Below are positions 35,768-46,906 of a stretch of DNA of 64,000 bases, piece after piece (the first letter of the stretch is position 1; each line of letters begins with the position of its first letter). The notes beneath the pieces were generated by a model, which was given only the letters and a program-made list of their open reading frames with translations, was not told the origin of the DNA and made no database searches. A program made the translations under genes and the position numbers. This DNA is from Butyriboletus loyo (taxonomy: Eukaryota; Basidiomycota; Agaricomycetes; Boletales; Boletaceae). The stretch lies in assembly GCA_038093515.1 (NCBI GenBank), contig JBBPSI010000030.1:62001-126000 (forward strand), written 5' to 3'.

Positions 35768-37245
35768 TTAGGCTGCAGCAGGAGCAACCGCAGGAACAGC
35801 CGCGTTGCTTGCAGTGTAGTCCTACCACTTCGTCAGGACGCTACATCGCGAACTCAAATGTATCCCACACATACCTCCATCTCAGCATCAAGATCAGCGG
35901 CGCTCTTCTGCGGACGTTCGGTACCTTTCCTAGCACGACCTCTTGCCTTGCGCATACCACGTGAGGCGGGTCTAAAGCACTAATAAGCAAGGAAATCACT
36001 GAGTTAAAATACAAATCAACCTTGCTGCTCTCGTAGTGGGCGTGGTGGCAGCCACACTTGCAGGTGGAGGGGCGACACGAGAAACCAATGATTGAGGTGG
36101 CGCTGGACGGGCGGGGTCAACGACAATTTCAATCTTCATGGGTCGTTCTGTAATTGACGGACGGGCGCAGGATAGTGAGCGTTAGTCGGCTGAGTTCTGA
36201 CGCAAGCAGGCAAGCAAAAAAGGGGGACGGATACGAGCAACCCATAACCCAAGCTGTCACCGAGGATCGCTGAGTCGTTCATCCGCTCTTCAAGTACTCT
36301 TCACGACGACGCCACGTGTATCGAGCCTTCATGACATGCCCAATCCTGAAATTGGTCAAGCGGTGAAGATTTGGAGGACACCGTCCCTCGCTCCACAATC
36401 CTTGCACCGTACTCAAAACCAAATCCCATGACCGCACCATAAAGTAAGCCCGATTGGCTGGCTGCAGGCAACATGGATCCAGAAGGGTGATCAGGCCTTC
36501 GTTACGAATCCATGGCTGTAATCCACCACATGCATGAGGCAGCAAGTGTGGCAGCGAGGACAAGTCATGGTCGCCACCAGGAAGACTGTCAACTCGCACT
36601 TTCAGCGCCTGGGGTGTCGTCCCAAGTAGCTTTGGAAGTGGGCTTCGACCAGTGTTCGACGGCAACGGTCACCTCTGCACCTCAGAGGCTCCTCCAAAGA
36701 ACAGAGACGTAGGAAAGCAGATAAGAAAGTGGCGATACTAACTCCCATCAATGAGGCGATTGTTGTACTGTTGGTACGCCTTGGTGCCATCTCCTTTTCT
36801 CTGGAAGTGAACCGCGGCAATCCCTTTCGACCGGCCAGCACTGTCGTAGTGCAAAGTGACATCACGAAGAGGGCCCACAGTGGAGTGAAAGAGTTCCTTG
36901 ATACGAGTGTCAGTAAAGGAGCTGGTAGAAGGTGTCAGCGAAATTGAAGCACCTTGATTTGGACTTCATTCACATCCGCAGGGAGGTTGGAGACAATGAT
37001 CTTGTCAGTGGATTGAGAGGCAGGGGTGGCTGCAGCGACCACCTTCGCAGCTGCGGCGTTCTGAGCTGTGGCACGAACGGCTGCGTTTGTGGGGTTACCC
37101 AATACTTGGGCTTTGGCTGAAGTACGGCGACCGAGTCGTCGCTGACTCTTAGGGCGGGCAGAAATAACCTGAAGATGGTTGAGCCGTGCGGAAAAAAAAA
37201 AAAGTATCGACGCGTTCTGCTCACCTCGTCAAGAGACTTGTCCAT
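35768..37245 (-). CDS. YRA1: mRNA export adaptor YRA1/ALYREF
   Basis: The first exon encodes MDKSLDE and the second continues VISARPKS. Together they form the N-terminal Sub2/UAP56-binding motif of REF proteins. A basic Ala-rich spacer follows, then an RRM with RNP2 in DKIIVSNLPADVNEV, ELFHSTVGPLRDV, and RNP1 in GRSKGIAAVHFQRK, then KRPMKIEIVVDPARPA. A Gly/Arg-rich stretch (SRGMRKGRGRARKG) and a short Ala/Pro tail ending at 35768 complete it. It couples spliced mRNA to the Mex67/NXF1 exporter in the nucleus. The intron 36742-36148 is 595 bases, about ten times the local norm, and lies between LIDG and KRPMK. It is divergent from RPC31. Confidence 0.92.
36148..36742 (-). other. Unusually long intron of YRA1
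   Basis: The donor GTTAGT at 36742 and acceptor TTACAG ending at 36148 restore LIDG-KRPMK. Within it the minus strand has a 128-codon open frame (36665-36279, MPSNTGRSPLPKLL...) of no known family. Other introns in the window are mostly 45-65 bases. Confidence 0.75.
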
Positions 37246-37476
37246 TTTTCAGTAAGGAATGAAGCGTAAAGAAATATGCAAAAAAGAGGACGCAGACGAG
37301 AGTGCGACTTGCTGGGGTGGTGGCAACGACAAAGGGGCGACACGAAAATCTGAGTAAGGGATAACACGCCTTATATTGGGAAGCGGAGTTTCGGAGCCTG
37401 AATATTTGCCATGGCTGTGCATTCTTCTCTTTGCTGTATGTGGCTGTGCAGTGATATCCGTGCTCATCAAAAGGCC
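37246..37476. promoter_or_regulatory. Bidirectional promoter between YRA1 and RPC31
   Basis: Only 231 bases separate the divergent start codons of two RNA-metabolism genes, so promoter elements are probably shared. No TATA box is evident. An upstream in-frame ATG at 37411 would extend RPC31 by 22 residues, but the ATG at 37477 fits the family start. Confidence 0.5.
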
Positions 37477-38396
37477 ATGTCTCGAGGTGGTCGTGGTGGT
37501 CGAGGGGGTGGCCGAGGTGGTCTCAAAGGAAGCGGCGCCTTTGGTGCAGGCTCAATGCCCCCAATGGGACTCACATTCGCCGATATACAAGCGATATCGC
37601 GTGAAGCGGATGCATTGTACCCTGTACGATTGGAGATCTTGTTTATTGTTACGCGACAACTCCCTGACACCCATATCTACCCAGCCCTTGGACCCATTGC
37701 CTGTGCTTTCAGACTTCTCCGCCGAGGAGAAGAAAACAAGTGAGCTGCAGACAGGCTTCATCACCCGACTTCGCACGTCCCTGTATTATGTCGTGGAAAC
37801 GGTAAAATCACATGGTCAGGTCGTATTTACCTGTGCACATCTCATACCGATCCATTCGTATAGAGCTCGAGCGATATTCAGACAAATATCGCCAAACCCC
37901 TGCATCACTTCCTACTCTCAAACGGAAAGACCTACACGCACCTTTTTTCCCATCCGAAATATTTGATAGTTACTTCAACCCTAAGAAGAAACGGAAAGGT
38001 AACATCCTCTCTACGTCCATACCTATTGTCTTGATGCATGTCCTTCTCCAGCAGAGAAAAAAGTAAAAGTAACTCGTCTGATCCTTGATGAACTAGTCGA
38101 AGAGGCAGAGGAACTTGTACGGTAATCTCGACTTCATACTTCTCCGTTCTTACCGACCATCTACCAGGAAAAAAGTGGCGAGGAGCGGTCAGACGCTGGC
38201 TCACAAGCTGCCGAGTCAGATTACGACGTTGAAGAGGAATATGACAATGACTACGCCGAAAATTACTTTGACAACGGTGAGGGCGATGACCTTGATGATT
38301 TTGGTGGTGGGGGTGGTGGAGACGACGGAGGGGGAGGTAAGACACCTTGTTCCTTTCCATTCACCTGCTCAACTCTTGCCAGCAGATTACGACTAG
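37477..38396 (+). CDS. RPC31: RNA polymerase III subunit RPC7 (C31)
   Basis: Six exons, 37477-37623, 37685-37814, 37864-37998, 38052-38116, 38168-38336 and 38386-38396, encode about 218 residues. The start MSRGGRGGRGGGRGG, PLDPLPVLSDFSAEE, the YVVETVKSH helix, ERYSDKYRQ, FFPSEIFDSYFNPKKKRK and a very acidic C-terminus (DYDVEEEYDNDYAENYF then Gly/Asp) match RPC7/Rpc31. This peripheral subunit belongs to the initiation subcomplex C82-C34-C31, which recruits Pol III to TFIIIB. The last coding exon is only 11 bases (GDYD-stop). Length fits the family. Confidence 0.9.
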
Positions 38397-38777
38397 TCTA
38401 CTTTTTGAATTTAGGCATCGGTAGGTAGCCCCAACGCGTCGTATTATATCTTGTTACGACCGGTCAGTCAGTGAACCACGGTCATATCTGTGGTGTGTAC
38501 TGATGTGTGCGTACCTGAGAAGGATGACATGGATTGCAGTCCCAGTTACCCATCCTTCTCGACATCAACGACTGTCCCCGACTTCGCTGCGAAGGTATAT
38601 GCTAAAACGAACCCGGTCATTACTTCCTCCAGTCTAACCCTCGAGAAGACAACTCAGAGTATACCAAGTACACACGTGACCGGTCGTCATATGTTCACTC
38701 AGCTTAAGCAGGGGTCAAGTTCATAGCACCTTTAGCCAACCTACCTCAACCAGACATCGACACCCGCCCCGCCCGCC

Positions 38778-39538
38778 ATGGTGTCCACAGTTCAACTTGT
38801 CACCCTCCTTATCGCCCCACTCGCTGTCCTTGCCTGCGAAGGGGAATGTATTACTGACATTACCAAAGAGTATATCAATCTATACACCTCCGTCATTCTC
38901 GACGTCTTGCAAAACATGGCATGTGCCCCCACGCGTTCGCCCTTGCTATTTCGATACTCACAACACCAGTCTTTGCTCTCTTGCAGGCCGATAAAATAGA
39001 TGCCCAATGCATTCCACCCGCCAACCGTCGCCAGGACTCTATTAGCTACTTCACCCCCGTAATCCACGCGTACAACAACGTATCCTACGATGGATTAAGG
39101 AATGCCATATTCCCCTCCTACTTCCATGGAAAATGTCTCTACAAGAACGGCACTGTGCCCAATGGCTGTCCAAATCCCGATTGTCCTGTCGTGTGCGGCA
39201 CGCCTGGCTCCATGGTGCACTTCTTCCCAGTTTTGACCCGGATCGTGTACAATCAAGTCTCGGGACAGATGACAAACATCACTTCTCCACGAAGCAAGGC
39301 TTTTCAGAAAGTCGAGAAGACGGTGTTGGCCGACGCGCAGACAAGGCGACGAAGAGCCCTGTCTCGAGTATCGAGATCCGCGCAACTTGAAGCACGGGCA
39401 ACAGCTGCCACCAGAAAGCAATTCCGGGCCATCATGAAGGACTTTCCGACAATGTCGCTGACCGCGTGTGGCGGTTCAAATCTCTCACAGTGCAGCTGGG
39501 AGACGTATATGAAGACGTTCATCTTGCAATATCCCTGA
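38778..39538 (+). CDS. Secreted cysteine-containing protein, conserved in Agaricomycetes, function unknown
   Basis: Two exons. The first encodes a signal peptide (TVQLVTLLIAPLAVLA) followed by CEGECITDITKEYINLYTS; the second begins ADKIDAQCIPPANRR. Notable segments are IFPSYFHGKCLYKNGTVP, CPNPDCPVVCGTPGSMVHFF and a C-terminal LTACGGSNLSQCSWETYM. Cysteines are paired enough to suggest disulfides, and NGT and NIT are potential glycosylation sites. The only junction that keeps frame uses a GC donor (ATG then GCATGT) and the acceptor TTGCAG. About 210 residues. I recall similar secreted proteins with the CEGEC start in other mushrooms, but none with a known role. Confidence 0.75.
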
Positions 39539-40576
39539 CGATGTGACGCCTCGACACGACCTACCAGATTTGATTGCTAGTCCCACCTTCATTTTGATGT
39601 ATTTTTCTGTTCCATCGTGAAAAGCCTCGTCGTTTTGTTTGGAAATTAGAATTTCTAGTGTGTTGGTTGTGCGATCATTGTGGTGCGATTCCCATGATCC
39701 CATGTCGGCGAAGTTTGAGGAATCGGATGACGGCGATAGTTCGCACTCGTAGTTCCAACAATAAATACCTTATCGCCATCAGCAACTAAGCACCAATTTA
39801 CCCTCGTTCGTCGTCTTCTGGCGCTGATGTATATCCCCGAGCAGATTTCTATACTTGTTTCCAGAACCCTCGTAAGCTAGAAGGTTCGAATCGACGACCC
39901 ACGACTATCTCGGCCCAACAATCGTTTCCAGGGCTCAGTCAGCGAGCGTGCTAAACTCAGGTAGGGCAGTCCAACGACCTCGTCATCTAGGCGTAATATT
40001 GCACCTTGCCATCCCCAGACTAGAGCCACCCGTGGGAGCGGTAAGCGATTCCAAAGATTGTTTTAGGTTCATCAAGGCAGAGGAGGCAGAAAGTAAGGTT
40101 CGTGTTTCAAGCTCCTGTCAGATGAGATCCATGCACACTCAGCAAGTTTGAACGAGTTCCGTGTCTCCCGGAGGGAACCCGTCATGAGTGGTTTGTAAAC
40201 AAGTCTGAGAGATACTTACCTGATTTCCGTGGGGGACCACGGTATCAAGAGCACAGCAAATCAATGGTTGGCCCTGGAGGTCGTTCTATTACCTGGCTGT
40301 GACGTTCCAAGTCCATGCGGTGGGTGAGATTGAATCGTTTCGCAGACAGTGCACCTCCGTGGACACGCGTATGAAAGAGGTTTGACGTCCGCCCGTTAAC
40401 GTTCATGATGAAGTTCATCGGGCCGCGGTTATCCATCATAGTCCGCCACCCGCACGCAACCGGCAGGAACTTGACAATCACTAGTAGGTCCCACCTTCAT
40501 TCTTTTTCATTTCGTTGACGTATCGCTTGTATCATATACAAATCCTTTTGTTTGGGGAAATCCAAATGCGTACTTA
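39539..40576. other. Intergenic region, convergent gene ends
   Basis: About 1 kb between the secreted-protein stop and the homoserine dehydrogenase stop. No gene seen. Short A/T-rich stretches near 39575-39655 and 40485-40565 resemble each other (TCCCACCTTCATT, later TTTTGTTTGG) and may be an old duplication of 3' flank. Confidence 0.35.
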
Positions 40577-41885
40577 TTAGAACAACTTCAGTATGTCACT
40601 TCCAACGCCCATAGCCGTAACCGCGTTGCCGGCACCAGCCCCTTGAATAAGAAGTGGCCGCACTCCATATCGTTCGGTGTGGAACATGATGATATTATCG
40701 CTGCCTTGCAAGGACGTGGCAAACGCATGTGTCTTGGGGTATCTGTGTCCCAGACACGTTCAACCAGTGAACCCACATCCAACATACAAGCGACACGTAC
40801 TCGTGAAGTTTCGCCTCCACCTTGCGTTGCTCAACGTCAATGACTCCGACATAACGGAGGACATTGCCTCGTTTGGCTGCTTCGTCCCGTTTTGCGGCGA
40901 TGTCAGAGTCGAACTCGGGTAGTCTTTGCAAATACATTTGTGCGTCTGCGCCTCGCAGCGGTTCGGGGACGAGCGAGGTCGGGTGGACGTCCAGATGTCC
41001 GTTTGGCAACAATTCAAGGAGGCCGGGGATCATACGAGATAAGATTGTAAGCTTCCGCGCCACGTCGGCGCCATTGAGATCGTCTCCTGGATGTGGTTCC
41101 TGTACACCGTGTGTCACTTGTGATCTCCACCATAGACGCCCCTGCACCACTCGGGGCACTCACCGTGTACCCGTTTGCTCTGGCGACCTGTACGATGGAC
41201 GAAAACGAAGGACCGCCTTCGTCACCCTTGGAATACTCGTTGAAGATATAACTCAGCGTGCCCGAAAAGACACCCTCGATCTTCTTCACCTGTCCAATGC
41301 AAAAAAATTACGCTCCGTTCTCCCCATCCCAATACGATCTCAGCGCTAACCCACCTTGTCCCCCGTATTCACCAAATCCTTGAGCGTCGAAATGATTGGC
41401 AACCCAGCACCGACGGTCGCCTCGTTGTAAAACATCCCGCGTCTGTTCATCCGATCTCCAATCGTCCCCACGATCCGTTTATACAGCTCCAGACTGCCTG
41501 AAAACGCCTTCTTGTTCGGCGTCACGACGTGGATGCCAGCGTCCAGGAAACGTGGGTACGTCTCTGCGACGACCAAGGACGCAGTGTTGTCTACAAGGAC
41601 GACTTTGCCTGGTTTGCGCTGTGCGAGGCCGGACAGCGCGTCGAACAGGCTGTCCAGGCTCGCTGCCTGTGCATTGGGATCGTCGAGTGCGTTGGTCCCC
41701 AACGTAGGCCCCAAATGGGCAGTGGCATCCGTGAAGAGGAGCATCTTGCGGGAGTTGGAGATGGCAGCGATGCTGATGGGGTAAGAATTGTTCCCGCCGA
41801 TGAGCTGCTGGAGGAGCTCTGAGCCTACACCACCAATCCCGATGATGGCGAGGTGGAGGGCATGTTCACGACCGATTTTGCTCAT
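40577..41885 (-). CDS. HOM6: Homoserine dehydrogenase
   Basis: Starts MSKIGREHALHLAIIGIGGVGSELL, giving the NAD(P)-binding GxGxxG. VLVDNTASLVVAETYPRFL, GIHVVTPNKKAFSG and NEATVGAGLPIISTLKDL follow in the first exon. After introns come KKIEGVFSGTLSYIFNEYS, EPHPGDDLNGADVARKL with the catalytic Asp/Lys region, and the end DNIIMFHTERYGVRPLLI. The stop is at 40577. It reduces aspartate semialdehyde to homoserine, the branch-point precursor of threonine and methionine. Length near 370 residues is normal. It is about 19 kb from the cystathionine gamma-synthase gene of the same pathway, which is not a cluster. Confidence 0.95.
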
Positions 41886-43788
41886 GGTGGTGGAGACTGC
41901 GCGTGTATCAAAGTAGGTGACCTGACCTTGAGGGCGGTGTAATGGAAATACTGCAGACTTTGGAGGGTAGTGTTAGATCGCAACGATCAGATGATGGGGG
42001 GCCACTGATAGCACAACGGATACTCCCCTGATTGACGATAGGAAGAAAGTTCCGCGTCGGGTATCTCAAACAAGAACTCGGCCGAAGCGCCGTCATTGGC
42101 AGAAAACTCGCTGGATATCTAGACTGCATCAGAATTTGCAAGACGAGACTTTCGGCTACGCTTCGCCTTCGACTCGTACGGAATCTTGCAGGTGTCGAGG
42201 CACTCCAACATTCTTTAAACAAACTTCTATTGCATTCAAAACACTGTTTTCGTGAAGGAGTGTACTGGTTAAAGAAACTGTATAACGAACGGAAGGTGTA
42301 GACTACTATGTAGGATACGGAAACGAGGTGCAACGAGCAATCTAAACTATAGAATAAGAAAATTTGACTAACGTGCAAACATATGCGGTTGGGTTCTCGC
42401 TGCACCTGCGTAGGGGAGACCGGAGAAGGTATGTGTGTACGTTATTTCAATAGGAACACAATGGGCTACAGGAGACGATCAGTAATGAACCAACAAAGAA
42501 GGGGGAGGACGTACAACTGGGTCCATATACGCCAGAAAACCAATATCGCACCATACACATCGAGGCGGAAAGGAAGAAAGAAAATGTGAAGGGAAAGTGT
42601 GCTAAGCACAAAAATGATGGGTATGATGCGATGCGATAGTCCAAGCTACGTGGGCCGAGTCGATATTGATACACACGTGAAACGGGAAGAAAGCAGAGAG
42701 GAAAAAAAGAGCTCTGGACAAAAACATCCAAGAGCGAGGAAAAATGATGGGAGGTCGGTGACGAAGGAGATAAGTAGCCAGACCACCGAATGAATCACTA
42801 AAAAGACATAGGAGAAAGAAAATTAGAGGACAATGAACCCAAAAAGGCAAGGCGCATAGGTAAGGGTGGAAGCATAAAAAAGGAGGGGTGATAAAGGAAA
42901 TATCACGGGAGTCCCAAGATCCAAGAACACAAAAAGTTGGAGATAGAGGCCCTGGACGTGGTACGCAATGTGCGCATAAATAAGCAAGGGCAGGCGGATA
43001 GTTGTGCTGGTAGGTGAATGTGGCGCGCAACCTGAACAACGGCAAGGTTATCGTATACACATGGCTGAGCCGAGACTTGAGGGAAAGATTTGTTTTTACT
43101 GTATATGGCCTCGTCAACTCCTTTTGTACAGACCCAATCTCTCGGGAGTCAAAATAAGAAGCGTGGTGCGAGTGTCGAAAGCATGCAATGCGGAAATGAG
43201 CCGGTGATACTGACACATTGAGGTGAGAATATGGAAGAAGAAATGGAAAGAGGTGGGATGCCGGAACACGAAACCTGCTAGCGAGCGAGGTATGAATATC
43301 GACGCTAGGCAGGACCCGGATATAAACCTCCGGGAAGTTGGAGAAAGACGCGAGTGTCCTGTGCGAGCGACCATGACCAGTAGAAAGACCGAGTGATGCA
43401 AAACCATAGCGAAGAGCGGAACACTATTCGTTGGACGACGTCAACAACCCCAGGAGAAAAGACCACATGAAAGAACCAATGTCGGAAGTTGCCGAATGAA
43501 TAATGATATCGGTTAAAAAAACGGGATGAGACACGGGACGTCCCAGAAGACCGCACTGTCGACGAGTGAGAATATGTCGACTTTTTGGTCGATGTGGGAT
43601 CGGGAAGGTGAGACATTCCGAGGGTGAGGGAGGATCATTATGTCGGTGTCGAAGTGATATTAGTCTAATGGGGCTGTTCGCCGATACGAATAGTCTAAGC
43701 TGAACGGGTTAATGACTGACGAGCTGAACTGTAATGCGAATCACCTCTACACTTTTGGTGAGAATCCGAAAGAAAAAGAAAGGACCGC
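41886..43788. other. Long gene-poor region upstream of HOM6 and downstream of the PNRC/EDC1-like gene
   Basis: About 1.9 kb. Between about 42500 and 43600 the minus strand is very pyrimidine-rich, and a 204-codon minus frame (43216-42602) is rich in Phe, Ser, His and Cys with no motif. It looks like a long 3' untranslated region of the gene ending at 43789 rather than coding sequence. A small interrupted frame at 42211-41987 is described separately. Confidence 0.4.
41987..42211 (-). pseudogene. Small open frame interrupted by one in-frame TAG
   Basis: From an ATG at 42211 the frame reads MLECLDTCKIPYESKAKRSR and continues to codon 31, a TAG at 42119-42121. It then stays open in the same frame for 43 codons of well-composed protein (FLFEIPDAELSSYRQSGEY) to a TGA at 41987. 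No short intron removes the TAG. It may be a decayed small gene, an exon with unseen partners, or chance. Confidence 0.25.
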
Positions 43789-45113
43789 TCAGAAAGCGGG
43801 AGGAGGTAACTCGTCCGGGCTTGGCGAGTTCTGGAACACGGAACTTGCGAAAAAACCGGCTTTATCCTTGCCAGCACGGGTGGCGCTGGGCCCAACGGAG
43901 CCAAACTGTTTCGGCGGGAAGCCGAAGAGCTTCTTGAGCTCTTCCGAGGCGTCGGAAGTCGGGGACATATCCTCATCAAAGGACATGTTAAACACGCCTT
44001 CGCTCGGCGTGCGATGATGGTGATGACGTGTTCGTGAGGGTGTCGAGCCCCTAGGGCTAGCAAAGGAAAAACCGTTGAAAGGAAACAGCGGTGCTGTGCG
44101 AGGACCATCTAAAGAGAGACGCTGCCATGTAGTGTCCGCAGGAAATTCCCGGGTGGGCGTGGAGGGAGGAGAATGATCCTCCACGTCAGTCGTGTCATCA
44201 CAAACAGGAAAATCTATCTTATAACCCGCCGATCCCCGCCTTTTCTCGGTGAGAGGGTGCAATTGAGGGTTTGGCGCCGATCTGGAGAGATTGTTCCGAT
44301 GACCGGATTGTTTGGTTCTAGGGACAGGAACAGGACGAGAAGCGGGCGAGGGTGTAGCAGGCGCTTGCGCCATGTGATTTCGGCGGCGGGCAATTTTGCC
44401 AGAAGATGGGGTTGCGAGGGTTGGTGGGAGCTTCGTGGGGCCGGTGTTGGAAGGAAAGGGAGCACGGGAATTATTATCGGAATCCGAGTCTGAGCTGACG
44501 ATAAAGGGATCGAAAGAGTTTGTCGCAGGATTGCTGTTGCGATGAGCGAAAGATTGGGCTGAAGATGATATGAGGCCCTCTACCTGCGAGGAGTGGATGG
44601 GCGGGGAAGGTTGGCGAACGTTATTGCGTCGTGATGGTCCATGAATGGAAGGGCTCCTGGCAGAGTGAAAAGAATGAGACCGGAAAGGGCCTGGAAATGT
44701 GACAAGATCTACCTCGTCGCACCCTTATCTTTCGGAACCTTGGTTTGTCTGCCACGCGGAGACTTGTCCGGGAGGGGAGCGGGGAGTTGTGCGGAAGGCT
44801 TCTCCACAAGCGGGGGAAGAGTGACGTCGGAGGTTGGCTTCCCCTGTGCAGGCTTGCGGGACTCGTCCTGGGACGACTGAGGGGTCCGGTTATGGGGCTG
44901 TGCATGCTTGGGCTTTGGCGAGCGGTGGGGGTGACGTGTATGGGTGTGGGGCTGATGTTGGCGAGGTGAATCTGCGCGGAAAGGCTTGGATATGGAGAGA
45001 ATGCCGGGGACCTTGGTGGGCTGTACGACGACCGCCGGGGGAGCAGAGGGATGACGACGGTGGGATGTGGGGGGGGACATTGGGAGGGGGACGGGATTGC
45101 GGACGAGTAACAT
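43789..45113 (-). CDS. PNRC/EDC1-like mRNA decapping activator
   Basis: Minus-strand, low-complexity protein of about 420 residues, starting at the ATG at 45113 (MLLVRNPVPLPMSPP); an earlier ATG at 45336 lies in a different frame. It contains VVVQPTKVPGILSISKPFR, many Pro/Ser/His-rich stretches, one intron near 44707-44650 (GTAGAT to TGCCAG), DPFIVSSDSDSDNN, and ends AGFFASSVFQNSPSPDELPP plus PAF. That ending matches the C-terminal SP..LP.P.F short motif of the PNRC family (yeast Edc1/Edc2, human PNRC2), which binds the Dcp1 EVH1 pocket and stimulates Dcp2. The identification rests mainly on this motif. An alternative is an unrelated disordered protein. Confidence 0.6.
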
Positions 45114-46849
45114 GGGCGACGGGGAAGAGATGACAGGGACGCTGCGGGGAGCGAGGAGGAGAGGGCGTTGTGCGACGTTGGTGAAGGGAGAGAGGTGAAT
45201 AAAAAAAAACGAGGATATCGAGTGTGGGATTGACGGTCGATTTTGTCTGATCAAGTGTCAGCCAGCTTTGGAGCACTTTTTGTTCTCCGACTGCGGCACA
45301 GCCGCGTCGGCGCAAGAGGCTACCGTAACGGGACATGCTATGATCTATCGGGGTTTGAATCTGCGCTGAACTTTAAAATTGTGCCACTTGCCCTGGATCG
45401 GCCCCTGCTAAGCTGAGTAAGCTGGGGACATAGGGAAGTGCAAGAAATGAATAAGAATTGGGATACAAGACACAACGCAACGTTGTCCTCCTCGAGGCCA
45501 CCCTCGCCCACGTCCTCTTATTGACTGCCACCATTTCGTCGGCCGTTTCCCTTAACTCCTTTCCCTCGGTCCCACGTGTCCTTTTTGGGTCGCCTCGTTT
45601 CATCCATGCCACCGATTTGGGTCGAATTGCGACATTCCATGAGATCGGCATGCATCACCTGCTGATAGGAGGGGCCACGTCGCCCACTCAAATCTCTTTC
45701 ATTTAACACACGGCATTCGGAGTAGATGTCACCATGCCCCTTCAGGAATCTCCATGCCACCGCTGTGACCCGTCACGCGAGAACTCCGTCGACCCGTATC
45801 AAACCGTATACTAGCTATTGTCCCCGCTGCTTGGTATTGTCCAAGGACAGTTCTCGACCCTGCACTCGAGTGAGCCCCACGGGCGATTTATCTCCACATT
45901 CAATACTCAGACGTCATGTTTTCGTCCTCGCCGGATCTCCCCTATCTATGACCGCCGTTCGTCCACGTCGCCTTATTTACCGGGCACCTCGTCCTGCGCA
46001 GCAGTTCGCGGGACCGCCCACGAAAAAAAAAAGTATTTCATAAATCAAACCACTTGGACCAGTGCGGAACGTTGTCCACAAGGCCTGCTGTGCTTGACGT
46101 ACCCCTCCGTGCTTCGCTTGATCTTTCACGCGATCTCCTCGGATGATAATAGCCTTGTCTCACGCTGCTTATCCAATCCTTCTAGGCCGCATCTTCAGAG
46201 CTCCATATCTTCGAGATTGAAGTTTCAGCATAGCGAGCTATCATGTGTTGTAGCGCATGTACTAATCCCGTAAGTCACTTGTGTCTGGGGAGGTCCCCGC
46301 AACTCTGGAGAGAGTGTGTTCAAATCGGTCCATGCTTCTACTGCGCATTGACGACGGACGTTCGCAACCAGACGCCAAGCCTTCTTACAATGCTCTCCCG
46401 GTCCGGTTGCATCGAGGTTGCAATCGAGTGGGTCCTGCAACAATGGGAGCTTTAATCGTGCCCCACAAGGCCAAGTTGTCCTTGACTACCGTTCGCATAT
46501 AAGCGCAGCCCATCGGGTATGCGCGAGGGCGCACACAACAAGCACGTCCGTCGACTTCAATGGTGAAAAAATATTATTTGAATATTCAAAGCGAGGTTCC
46601 CTCGTGGAACAAAAAAAATGAACCTCGTCGCCAAGTCTAATATCCGTCGGTCGGTATCGCGCACACTTCTTATCCCCCACCAACAATATTCTATTTCGGC
46701 TTGTCTGATCAACGATGCTGTCTGACCCATTTGACTAGTCGTAGTCGTTGTGCATGGCGTTCATATCATTGTTCGATGTATGTTTTGATATTTGCTTTGA
46801 TCGGTCTATCGTCGACCTTACATGTCAACGCTGAGCGCTGCATGTGCGA

Positions 46850-46906
46850 GTTTTGAAAAAAAAAAAGAAAGGAAAGAAAAGTAAGAAAAGAAGCAGGGGG
46901 GGGGGG
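46850..46906. repeat. Polypurine/G-run low-complexity tract
   Basis: A run of A and G (A11, then GAAAGGAAAGAAAAG-type sequence) ends in 12 consecutive G at 46895-46906. Confidence 0.9.

Noticed and set aside
36279..36665. 128-codon frame inside the YRA1 intron as a nested gene
   Set aside because: No known motif, and it sits entirely within an intron whose splice sites restore the RRM protein. Kept only as a note on the long intron.
39850..39910. GGTTCGAAT sequence resembling a tRNA B box
   Set aside because: No A box or cloverleaf-forming arms could be placed around it.
42602..43216. 204-codon minus-strand open frame
   Set aside because: It is rich in Phe, Ser, His and Cys, has no motif, and follows a pyrimidine-rich bias expected to leave a frame open by chance. 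It is better explained as the 3' untranslated region of the gene ending at 43789.
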